Source of the DNA: Gnetum montanum
Lineage: Eukaryota > Streptophyta > Gnetopsida > Gnetales > Gnetaceae
Assembly: GCA_015680685.1 (NCBI GenBank)
Contig: MNCI01014774.1
Location: 598,420 to 662,419 of the forward strand
Direction of reading: 5' to 3'
Length of the DNA: 64,000 nucleotides
This document shows, piece by piece, positions 46,560 to 56,976 of this stretch; within the stretch, counting starts at the first letter, position 1, and each line of letters begins with the position of its first letter. The notes under the pieces are model-generated. The model had not been told where the DNA came from. It did not search any database and saw only the letters and a list, made by a program, of their open reading frames with translations. A program made the translations under genes and the position numbers.

Positions 46560-47780
46560 TAAATGGCTGGAAGATATACATCATGTTGAAAGGATCTTGA
46601 AATGGAGATGATGGTTTAGTTGTGAAAAATAAGCATTGAAAGTCTATGATTAAGGAATCTCAAGCTATGAAAGTGTATGAGGTGTTGATGGAAAGAATAG
46701 GATAGACAATGGTGTTGTGTCATTAGAACAAATAGTGTGAATGATATGGGAAGTGTTTATTGTCATTTCTCAAAATTGGAAGGCTCAAGATGATGTGGAA
46801 TCACTTGGTAGGTATAAGATACAATAGTTATACAAGTGGATCCTCCCCAAAGCAAGCTCCAGCCATTATTACCTTTGTATAACCACACCTAGAAGTGTTC
46901 TTAGGCACTTAAATGTAACACATACCTGTTTAGCAAGACACACATGTTAGTACCACCAAATTGGAAAAATAACTCTATGTTACACAAAATCCTAAGTTAT
47001 GATTATTTAAATAGTGAGATGAAATGGGCTTAGAAGGGATTGGAGAAATTAGGACGTGAGGTGTCTTACCATAGGCATAATAAATGATTGTGTTTTATTA
47101 GTGGTTAAAGTAATCATTAGCCTTTATGTCCAAGATTCAAGCTAAGTTCAAACTACATTCTAGTGACATCACATCATTTCATCTCTTGGGATTACAATCA
47201 CAAGACTATCAATGTTACAAGGAGTATTTTCACTTGGCATATTGTCCAAGGAAGGAGTTTAAATCATCACATTTTATTTTTATGTTTACATGTTTGAGAA
47301 GTTGCCTATCTTCAAGCATGGGTAACATGTCTTTCCAGTGAGACCCCCAGAAATTTATTCTGTGCTCTTTCATTTTTATTTGTGTCAATCTTTTTAGGTA
47401 GCACTTATTTTACTCTTACTCTTATTTTTTGTTAGATCTACAAGGATGTAATACAACCTTTGTAACATGATAGAACTTACAATAATAATTCAAAAAGAAT
47501 CCACAAGTTCCCTTAATGTCACACCCTTTACATTCCCACTTAGTTCTTCACTTTTTGATCCAAGCATAATGATCACAAGTTTATTCTTAGTTGTATGATG
47601 GAAAAGAATGTCATTATGACCATGGTAAGAATCTCTTATTAATGGAATGTATGGATGGATGATGTGGGCTCATTGTGCAAATAATCATTCTCTTATGACT
47701 TGATATCATAGAGAAATATTCAGCTTGTTGCCTACATCTTACCTTTATTTGAATGTGTTTTATTAAGAATCAAAATTATT
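46560..47780 (-). other. Element B conserved non-coding spacer
   Basis: Colinear with A 20,170-21,460, see that entry. A/T-rich tracts near 47,780-47,960 follow it. Confidence 0.55.
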
Positions 47781-47964
47781 TACAAAGGGATTGAAAACAA
47801 AGTATAAAAGAAATGGAAAAGATAGTAAAAATTATGAAAAAGTATAAAGAATGAAAAATTAAAGAAATGTAAAAGTATAAAAGAATGAGAAAATATCAAA
47901 GAATGTGAAGAATGAAAAGAATTATAAAACAAAAAATTAGAAAAATCACTTATTAATTCTAAAA

Positions 47965-50900
47965 TCAAAGTAAAGTATCTCCCCCATGACTGAAATCATG
48001 GGTGAGTGTTTTGGAAATGCTCCCTAGATCTCTTGAATGAAACACTTTAGGTGGTTCTTCTACCATCTTTATTGATTTAGCTATTCTATTATTATCCCAT
48101 GTAATTTTGATAGTAATGGAGTTATGATCATTTAAGTTTCTATTTTCTTTTCCCTTTGGTGTATGATTATGAGAGGATTGTTTTGTTTTTGGGTCCTCAG
48201 TTGGAGTCATTTTCTCAATTTGGGAATTAGTAAGTATTTTTAGATGTTTCCATGCACGGTTAGATAGTTGTTGGTTCTTAGTTAGTGGCCGTAGGGTGAC
48301 TTTTGATTTGGTGGCCTCTACTCTTTTGTTTGCATACACTAGTTGTTTATTGTTGTTATTGTGGATGGGAATGGTAACTGTGTTGACATTTTGAAGTGTT
48401 GGTCCATGATTGCACCCTTTTTTTTCAGCAGTAACGCATGGAATTCATTGCATGTGTACGACGCCATGCACGTCTTCTTGAGAAATCTCAATTGAAAAAT
48501 CTCTCATACTTAGCTTAGTGTCAATTGTGCTAAGCCATGCCCTCCCCATGATTATTGGAAATTCATTATCAGTATCTTTCACATTGATAATTAAAAAGTT
48601 TGTTGGATATGACCACCCATTGACAATGGTTACTACAATGTCTATCTACCCCAAAGGAGTGTTGATAGACTAATTTGCAAGCTGGAACTTGATATTGCAT
48701 TCTTTCAATGGTGGTAGGTTCCATGGTTGATATGGTTTGTAGGAAATCAAATTCACCTTGGAACATGAGTCTATCAGAGCTTTGCATGGTAAATTTCTAG
48801 CTATTTGTAGATAAATCAAAGAAATTCTTGGACCAATTCTCTTCTTAGGGAGTGGTCCTACCTTGATCTAGTTAGTGGTGATTTTAGTAAGCATGAAAAC
48901 TTATATGTTTGGGCTTGAGGATGATGGAAGCTTGTTAATAGTGAGAAGATCTATTTTAGGAGAATATGGTCTCGATGAAGCTCCAATTCTACCAGGCTTC
49001 TCTAGACTTATTCTAAAGAAAGGATATTTCTTTGTTTGGCCCTTAGCATTGCTGGTGAGATCCTCCACTTGTATACTTACTACCTTTACAACTTTCCTTT
49101 ACTACAATTGTGATAGAAACTCTTCTTGCATTGCGGGTGGTAGCACTGGTGACAAAGGATTTGGAAAATTAGCTACTTGTGAATGCGCGTATGGGTTTGA
49201 ATTGGTCCTTGGTGGTGTTGGTTGGTGGTATTCTAGTAGATAGTACTATGGAGTCTAAATAGTTGCATTTGCTGGTGAGATTGGACATTGAACATAGTGT
49301 CCATAAGTATCAAGTTGTCAATCTGGATACAGTTGATGTGGTAACTAGGATTAAGGCTACTACCACTACTGATAATATTACTCCTATGGCTACAACAAAG
49401 CTCCATTAGGATAATACATTAGTTGAAGGTTCTAGTGGTGGTTACCTTGAGGATAAGGTAACCATTTGGGCATTTTTTTTTGAACAAATTTTGGGTTGAT
49501 TGCATATGACCTTGTTTCTTACGAAATTTTTCCTTTACATCCAAGTCTCTCTTCTTTCTTTTGTCTTTACCTTTTGCGAAGGCTTGCTCTACTCTTTCCT
49601 CGACAATCTTTAATGCTGTTGTACATCTTTTATCAACTGAGTCCCACATTTTGCTACTTGTGTGGCTACATCGATAATAGATTTTTAAATTGGTAGCATC
49701 TCTTTTTGGATTGCCTGGTCAAAGGTTTCTTCCTCTTAGGTATCACACTCTCATGCATCTCTCTTTCTTATTGATGGATCCTTATTGTACTCTTTAGCTG
49801 ATTCTTTTTTTCTAAGTTTATCATCCTCTTTGGCCACTTAGTTTTGATAATCTTCCTTAGGTATAAACCCCAAGGGTCTCTCTGGTTTTACTTATTAGCC
49901 CATCTATGATGTACCTAAGTTGTTCCTTTGATGAAATCCATGGCCTAGGCATCTATGTAAGAATGAATAATATCTACCCATTTTTGCATCAAGGGTTTTG
50001 TAAGTCCCATGTTTCTAGCCCTAGATTTATTTTCAGAGATTTGATACTTATGAATAGGTCTGATATTTGTCATTAGTGATTTCAAGCATGGTACTCCAAT
50101 GTCTAATGGATTTAGGTTCTAGTGACTTGTACCAACTTTTCGCTTCCTTCACAAGTGTTCTAGAAAATAGCTTCAATTTCTCCTAATCATTCATTATGTT
50201 TTAAAGAGAACAAGCATCATGAAATGCTTGAAGGTGATGCTATGGATTAGCATTGTAACCACATTTAAATTGTGACATATTGTTCATATCTAGCCATTCC
50301 ATTTAGTTATCTCTCATGTTCTTGGTTGGTAGGTAGATAACTTCCTAAATATTGATAATGCTTTAGGTTGCCATATGTGGTTCATCATTGTTGTCAAGTT
50401 TGTATGCTCTATTGTAGCAGTGCCCCCTTCTATGCTTGTACCTCTCTTGATCCTTTCTTCTGTCTCTTCTTCTTCTTCATTCATACTCGTCATCTTCTAA
50501 ATCAAGGTATCTTGAATATCTATCATGATGACCATGAGTTCATTTTTCGTCCATATCAGAGTCCCTATACTTTTATCTTCTCTTGCTAGAGTCCTTCGAT
50601 GATCGTGATGAGGTAGATAAGATGGTAGGAGAATGGTACTAGTTGGTTCTCCTTTTGTGACTCTTGTATGTCTCTTTGTAAGATTTAGCAGGATCCCTTG
50701 GCCTATAGTCCCACTTGTATCTTGAGTCAGTAGTCTTTCCCTTGTGTGTCTCTACTAAAGTAGAATGAAGTTGGGCTTTTACAAGTTTCTCTAATCTAAT
50801 GACAGGTGTCTTTGAAGGATCCTCATGGTTCTAGTGGAGTTGTTTTGAAATGAATTGATTAGCATCAAGTTCTTCTATGATAGTAGAAGTGTTAGCCTAC

Positions 50901-51280
50901 TTTCCTTTGCTGTGGATATGTTTGATCTCAACAGTAGCATATCTTCTCAAATTCTCCTTTGTGGGTTTAGAGGGTTTGGTCATGTGTTGAGTCACATGAT
51001 ACCCTTCTTGAATATGGTAAAAATGCATTTTCTTTAGAGAAGTTTGTAGCATGTTTAGTGTTGCACATTTCAGAGGCAATATTATGTTATCTTGTATGTC
51101 ACTCCACCTCATTTTCTTATCTTGATGGAAGATGAAAGTAAAGTATAGATGGTATGGATTAGTGTGAGCATAAGTAATTCATGTCTACATTGGCATCCCC
51201 CATTTGTCTCCATCAATAATTCTATCAGTGCTTCTTCTTATCTCCTTGATAGGTGATGATTGGTCATTATGTGAAGCCAT
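47965..51280 (-). pseudogene. Element B gag-protease (decayed)
   Basis: Starts MASHNDQSSPIKEI at 51,280. An Arg/Asp/Ser-rich N-terminal region comes first. The gag core is near 50,290-50,080: NPQHHLQAFHDACSL, EKLKLFSRTLVKEAKSWY and SIRHWSTMLEITNDKY. Retropepsin is at about 48,800-48,490, with CKALIDSCSKVNLIS (the usual D-S/T-G is D-S-C here) and FPIIMGRAWLSTID. A basic tail ends SHGGDTLL at 47,965. Many stops. Element A has the same gag but has lost the protease segment. Confidence 0.85.
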
Positions 51281-51397
51281 ATTATAGTTCTTAGATGATT
51301 TGAGTTAAAAGTGCACTTTACTTATAGTTGTTAGATTTGACTTTAAGTTTCAAAAATAAGGAACTTTAAAAAATCAATTACTTAGCATAACATTGAC

Positions 51398-51419
51398 TTG
51401 TACCCAGCACTGACACCAA
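51398..51419 (-). other. Element B primer-binding site, degenerate
   Basis: The minus strand just inside the LTR reads TTGGTGTCAGTGCTGGGTAC, most bases shared with the tRNA-Asp-type site TTGGCGCCGTTGCCGGGGAC. Confidence 0.5.
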
Positions 51420-52297
51420 TGATGAGTGGTGGAGTATCCAACATCCAACGATATGAGATATGAGTGTTCACGCATGATTTCGGTCGTATTTCATAGACAA
51501 AGCAATGTGACTATGCAAGTAATTAGTTAGAGTTTGCAATTGTTGTCTTCCCATGTGAGCTAGTAAATTCAATGCATATGATTTAATTCATGATGAGGTA
51601 TATATTAGATGATGTTGTATTGGCCATATTATGCCTAGTGAACATGAAGTAAATGGAAAGTGATTTTGAGTCTAAGTGACAATAAAAAAATCTAATCTAG
51701 CCTATGCAATAAGCAACTAGTCCTCATCTTTCATTCATACCTTGGACTTCATGTAACTACTACTAGGATTACCAAGTAGCACACTAGTGGACGTACCAAG
51801 TGATAGTACTATTGGGTTACCAAGTAGCTATACTTAAGTGCTTGATATTAGTCATACTCATTATGCTTAATGACAGTAATGGTAAAGTGCATAGAAAGTA
51901 CATCAGTAACTATGAAAATAGTAAACATTAAACTAAATGAAAGCAAAAATAAAACTAAGTGTTTCTGCAATGATGGAAAGTATTGTCGATCTTTATTTCT
52001 AGTCATGTAATGTGTTCAAGTACATCACACTTAAATAAAGACTCCATTGAATCACTTAACATCACACTGCGGGTAGACACTACTAAGTACTAAAAGCTAA
52101 AACCATGAAAACAAACTAAAAGAGTTCTACTACTATGTTATCAAATCTATTAGAGATCTATGAGCCTAAGTGTTACTTTGATAGGCTGACACACACCTTG
52201 TGATATCATTTATACGATAATGTATCATGAGGTACGATAATGTATCTATAGCATCGAGAGATACGATATCATTATGGTGAAACGTTTGAATTTATCA
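51420..52297 (-). repeat. Element B 5' LTR (right copy)
   Basis: 878 bp, colinear with 42,089-42,963. The U3 motif array is at 52,198-52,278. The TATA position reads CTATCAAAG, a mutation of CTATAAAAG. Confidence 0.93.
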
Positions 52298-52800
52298 AGA
52301 GTATTGAAAAATGAAGTGAGGATTGATAACATTATTAGGTTAGAAATTGTTTGTATGGAGAAGCAAAGCTTGTGAGTAGGCTAAGTGGTTCTATGATAAA
52401 TGGAATAGATTCAAGTGAAGTACTCTAAGTAGCTATGGTATTGATGTTATGAATGTAATGTGATAGAGGGTTGTTTTTGCCAAGCTCCCTTATTGGTTGC
52501 TCTTTGTCTTCATCTATTAAGTGGATGTTAGATTCAAACATAATACTTCCTCTTCTTCCTCTAAGAGTGATGTGAGGACCAAGAGGCTAATCGAGGATGT
52601 CCTTTGACATAGCCTTCTTAATCTATAACTGTATGTTCTTTTGTATCTTTTCCTACTCCATGATAAAATTTTCTACTTTCTTAGCTTCCTTATTATCTAG
52701 TTCAATTGGATGATCTTGATTAGGAAGAAAGGATGGTAAATAATTAGCCCACTCATACTTTACTATGAGCTTGAACATGTTAGGTGTTAGAAGATATCAT
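52298..52800 (-). pseudogene. Element D gag N-terminal part
   Basis: The minus-strand frame MFKLIVKYEWANYLPSFLPN (ATG at 52,778) continues with a Glu/Lys-rich helix and GPHITLRGRRGSIMFESNIH, up to HFIFQYS at the edge of insertion B. The frame continues with SIPSFG on the far side once the AGAGT duplication is allowed for. Confidence 0.6.
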
Positions 52801-53263
52801 AGCTCCCATTTAATATAGGCTATTTTATAATTCTTTAGGCTTAGTCTATTAGAAAACCCTTGACTCCCCCTTAGGTCCTTAGGTGTTAGAAAAACTTGAA
52901 GTAGATGATAAGTCAATAGTTGAAGCTATAAAAGTAATATGAATTCATAGGGATGTTATTAGTGTTTCGGTTCATCCCTACAAATAAGTTCATGCTTGAA
53001 ACAAAATGAGAATGTTGAAGTCACAAATAATTGATGTGATGTTAGGGTTTCAATGTGACATACTACTAAGAGTTGACAAAGGAAAATGAAGCAACTATGT
53101 TGGGGTTAGCATTTCAATGTGATGTGAATGTCTCAATGTGATACATTAGGAATACTTTAGAAAAAATGTAGAAAATAGTATAAAATAAGGATATATATAG
53201 GAAGAAAATCCTAGAAACAATGTTAGTTTTATGGAGGTTCCTTTTTTAATGCTAGAAAGATGT
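52801..53263 (-). other. Element D leader between 5' LTR and gag
   Basis: No coding signal. I could not identify a primer-binding site beside the LTR. Confidence 0.4.
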
Positions 53264-54687
53264 TGGGATAGGGATTATTGTAATCTGAGATCTAACACAA
53301 CTTAACAAAAAACTAAGTCAGGGTGTCTCATGGCCATCAAATGGTCTAGGAAAACTAATTGCTTGATTAATCTCTCTTAAATTAAAAGGGGACTTGCAAG
53401 TTATTAGAAAAATCTAACAACTTAAGCCAGATGTTTTCATTAAATATTAGTGGATATTAAGTAGGAAAAGAAATGTACATACATGTAGTAGCTAAGAAGA
53501 ATAAAAATTTATGATGTGTAGAAAACACATACAATCCATAGCAAAATTAGATAGAGCATTGTACATCATTGAAAAATAGCATGCATGTGGTTGTAGTAAA
53601 ATGATTAAAGATAGAACATGCAATGAAATAGATTTTGAAAAGATAAATCTAAAAGGAAATAACTAAAAATAGATCTAAAATGAATATTGATAAAAATGAA
53701 AACAAAAAATTGAAAAGGGAAAATCCAAATTATAATAGGAATTAGAGAATGAGAACCTATTGGAAACATTCTAGGAGACTTACCAGGATTAGAGGTATCT
53801 AACGAGGAGCTTTGTTATTCCATTTTTTTGATGCGTGCACTTGATACAGATATGATAAGAATAATTGTAGATTTAGTAGTTGACTGAGAAAAGGGATGGA
53901 TTAGATTGGTGTATTAAATTTAATATAAGAAATTCTCCATGTGTTAGGGGGACAACACAAAGAGAATATAAATGCATAAACTAGGGAAAGGGAATGAAAT
54001 TAGAGAAGTTGATCTTTTAGTAAGTGAGCAGTTATTCTTAAGAGGTAAGATCTTTAGAAAAGATTTCCAAATTGCTAATAAGACAAAAGCCAACTGCACT
54101 TAAGAGCAAAGATAGTTAAGAAGTTAGGAAAGAGTGCTTGCTAAAAGTTTCAAAAGCCAATTGAAGTTGCTAATCAACCCCTTTTTATTTAAGGGTATTC
54201 TCCTACTTATAAGTTAAAAATACCTTGTAGATCATGAAAGAACAACATATTAGAACCCATGGAATCTTTCGGAAGGTTCTAGATAAAAGAACTAACATGT
54301 AGATAGTTATTGTAATAATTAGTGTTATATGTCAAATGCAAGATTGATACTAGATGTTAAAAAGCTAATTTGTTGCAAAAGCAAAATTTTATGTTGGATG
54401 TCAAAAGCAAGATTAATATTGGATGTCAAAAAGTTGAAGGTAAAATTGACGTTGGAGTTAATGCCAGATTTCGAAACTAGAAGCCATAGATAAAGAATCA
54501 AAATGATGCTATTGATAATGCAAGATGTTGCTTCTAGTAAGTTGAAGATGGAGATCTAGAAACAAAATTGTAGATGATGTAGGATGCAGGATCTGAACTA
54601 CTAAAGATGGCTTTAAGCTAAAAGATCATAGAATGTACCCAGGACTCTAACTCATGCTAAAAAAGCCAAAATCGGTAAAACACTTCA
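53264..54687 (-). repeat. Element D 5' LTR (right copy, uninterrupted)
   Basis: 1,424 bp, TGGGATAGGG to AACACTTCA. Matches 15,064-15,663 plus 24,817-25,621. It provides the empty-site comparison for insertion A, near 53,860. Confidence 0.82.
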
Positions 54688-54955
54688 ATTCCTTCATTCT
54701 AACTTTCATGATCTTAGTTTCTTTAGTTTTTTCCCATCTTAATTCATTTTTTGGTCTTAGTTTCCTAGTTTTATCTAATCTTCCTTGTCATATCCAATTT
54801 TCTTCCATCAAGTAGTTTTTTTTTTTAATTTTATCATTCTTGCTCACATAATCTTAGTTTGTTAATTTCCTATAATTTTTCTCATCCCATCCAATTTTTT
54901 TTATTAATTGATGTTCTTCCATTACATCTATGACCTTTGTTTTTCCTTATATGAT
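54688..54955 (+). repeat. T-rich block, right copy of a pair flanking element D
   Basis: GGTCTTAGTTTCCTAGTTTT and CATATCCAATTTTCTTCCATCA in the same order as 14,860-15,063. Confidence 0.65.
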
Positions 54956-54970
54956 TTTTAGAGAAATATA

Positions 54971-55050
54971 ATAATGTCCCAAGTGTAACTTGAACTAGCA
55001 ACCTCTTAGTTAAAAAGATAATGAGCTAATCATTTGGGTCACATTATTAA
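54971..55050 (-). mobile_element. tRNA-derived SINE remnant, third head type
   Basis: The minus strand reads GATTAGCTCATTATC (box A region), AACTAAGAGGTTGC (anticodon-arm like), then TAGTTCAAGTTACAC (box B). Resembles a tRNA with a few changes. The 3' body is short and AT-rich. Confidence 0.55.
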
Positions 55051-55420
55051 TCTAAAATAGTTTTATATTTGATATCCTTTTCTAAGAAGCATAATATATT
55101 AATTTTTTACCTTTTAAATATTTTAGAAAGCTTAATTTGGAAATTTAACAAAATAATAAACATGCATATGTTTTAGAAGATTATGTTTATTTATGTAATA
55201 TAAAAACTTTATGATGAAAAAAATAAAAAAATATTTAAATATTAAATCAACCATCCATTTATTAGGTGGTTTTAGAATAATTTATGCACAAAAATTCTCG
55301 TATGCAAATAAGTTAAATGAAAATTAAGAAACCAAGTTGATGTACTTAAGAAAACAAATTTATTTTGGTAGATAACTTAAATTTTAGAGAAAAATATAAC
55401 ATAATGCTAGATCTACATTA
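55051..55420. other. AT-rich non-coding sequence
   Basis: Nothing recognisable. Confidence 0.5.
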
Positions 55421-55425
55421 CTTAG

Positions 55426-56971
55426 TGTTGATGCATAAATTTTGGTCATGCCAACACCGGAAACACTCGTTTGAGGAGACTATAGCCTAGGGCACGTCCT
55501 GTATGGGTACGGAAACCTAGGAATAGTCCCAGCTGGAAAGAGCCATGTGACCAAGTGATAGATAGATAAAGAGATAAAACATGAAAAAGATTAAAGGAGA
55601 AAGAAATAGGAACCACTGACAGGATGCATGGTTGTGTCGCCACAAGAATCATGTGTAGTTGCGATCAAACATCACCAATGCGCTGCGAACCGCCAATTGC
55701 ATAAACATCATGCACAAATCCATCGTCCACCACATGCCATTTGCTGAAATAAAAGAAGATAGAGAGAAGATCCACCGACAGGATGCATGGTTGTGTTGCC
55801 GCAAGAATCATGTGTAGTTGTGATCAAACATCACCAATGCCCTGCGAACTGCCAACTGTTGTTGCTGCAACATTGCCAACAACCCAGAGAAAGAGGAGGT
55901 TCAGTCCATGGCTTCACGGCCCTAGCCTCACTGGCCTAGGGCTTCCTGGCCTCACTTCTCCTCCTCACTTCTCCTTCACCTTGATGGCTTTTTATAGCCA
56001 ATTTTAGGGTTAGGGTAACCCATCTTTTTTTTTCTAATTTTATTTTTAATTTTTTTTATTTTTTATTTTTTTTATTCTTCTTTCTTTTTTTTAAAAAAAA
56101 AACAAAGGCCCCATGCCAAGCATGGAGAGAGAAAAAGGAACCACCGACAGGATGCATGGTTGTGTCGTAACAAGAATCATGTGTAGTTGCGATCAAACAT
56201 CACCAATGCCCTACGGACTGCCAACTACATAAACATCATGCACAAATCCACCGTCCACCACATGCCATTTGCTGAAAGAAAAGAAGATAGAGAGAAGATC
56301 CACGATAGGATGCATGGTTGTGTTGCCGTAAGAATTATGTGTAGTTGCGATCAAACATCACCAATGCCCTGCGGACCGCCAACTGCATAAACATCATGCA
56401 CAAGTCCACCGTCCACCACATGCCATTTGTTGAAATAAAAGAAGATAGAGAGAAGATCCACCGACAGGATGCATGGTTGTGTTGCTGCAAGAATCATGTG
56501 TAGTTGCGATCAAACATCACCAATGCCCTGCGAACTGCCAACTGCATAAACATCATGCACAAATCCACCGTCTACCACATGTCATTTGCTGAAATAAAAG
56601 AAGATAGAGAGAAGATCCACCGACAGGATGCATGGTTGTGTTGCCGCAAGAATCATGTGTAGTTGTGATCAAACATCACCAATGCCCTATGAACTACCAA
56701 CCGTTGTTGCTGCACACACTGCCAACCACCCAGAGAAAGAGGAGGTTCAGTCCATGGCTTCACGGCCCTGGCCTCACTTCTCCTCCTCTCCTCCTCTCTT
56801 CTCCTTCACCTTGATGGCTTTTTATAGCCAATTTTAGGGTTAGGGTAACCCATCTTTTTTTTTCTAATTTTATTTTTAATTTTTTTTATTTTTAATTTTT
56901 TTTATTCTTCTTTTTTTTTTTAAAAAAAAAACAAAGGCCCCATGCCAAGCATGGGCGTGTTGGTACCAACA
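55426..56971 (-). mobile_element. Solo LTR with duplicated promoter and six 159-bp units
   Basis: The ends are TGTTG and CAACA, flanked by a perfect CTTAG duplication at 55,421-55,425 and 56,972-56,976. On the minus strand, two copies of a promoter-like module (CTAACCCTAAAATTGGCTATAAAAAGCC type) occur, near 56,845-56,815 and 56,010-55,985. Each is followed by a Gly/Ser-poor CT-rich leader and then 159-bp units. There is no internal region, so this is an LTR left by recombination, or a very short element. Short plus-strand frames such as MHGCVAARIM... are repeat-derived and not genes. Confidence 0.85.
55617..56784 (-). repeat. 159-bp units in two blocks (2 + 4 copies)
   Basis: AGGATGCATGGTTGTG begins units at 55,621, 55,780, 56,149, 56,307, 56,466 and 56,625. 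Spacing is 158-159 within blocks. Units 2 and 6 run into the same 300-bp tail that carries the promoter module and a T-rich/A-rich tract. Confidence 0.9.
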
Positions 56972-56976
56972 CTTAG

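Larger units (their letters stand above)
42089..52297 (-). mobile_element. Element B: pol-less gypsy-type LTR retrotransposon with gag-protease and ORF2
   Basis: 10.2 kb. LTRs start TGATGAG and end TTTATCA; a perfect 5-bp target duplication AGAGT is at 42,084-42,088 and 52,298-52,302. On the minus strand the order is 5' LTR, a degenerate tRNA-Asp-like primer site, gag plus retropepsin (51,280-47,965), conserved spacer, internal promoter, ORF2 (45,901-43,168), polypurine tract and 3' LTR. No reverse transcriptase or integrase. The LTR, gag, spacer and ORF2 all align with element A, so the two are diverged members of one family. It is inserted in D's gag. Confidence 0.93.
15064..54687 (-). mobile_element. 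Element D: large old Ty3/gypsy (Tat/Athila-like) element, split by three insertions
   Basis: Outer LTRs lie at 15,064-25,621 (interrupted by A) and 53,264-54,687. On the minus strand the order is 5' LTR, gag, protease region, reverse transcriptase, second RNase H, integrase, polypurine tract and 3' LTR, all decayed by stops and frameshifts. Element B sits in gag, C in reverse transcriptase and A in the 3' LTR. Removing the insertions leaves about 13.6 kb, large but usual for the Tat lineage. The assignment rests on the second (plant-type) RNase H before integrase and the DMSNLDPKLVQH reverse-transcriptase start. The flanks do not show a matching 5-bp duplication, so the outer ends are the weakest part of this call. 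Confidence 0.75.

Noticed and set aside
56000-56030. Interstitial telomere sequence (TTTAGGG-like)
   Set aside because: Only two partial units next to a TATA box: a telo-box promoter motif in an LTR.
55783-56837. MHGCVAARIMCSC... frames repeated several times
   Set aside because: They follow the 159-bp LTR repeat and point opposite to its promoter; no independent coding evidence.
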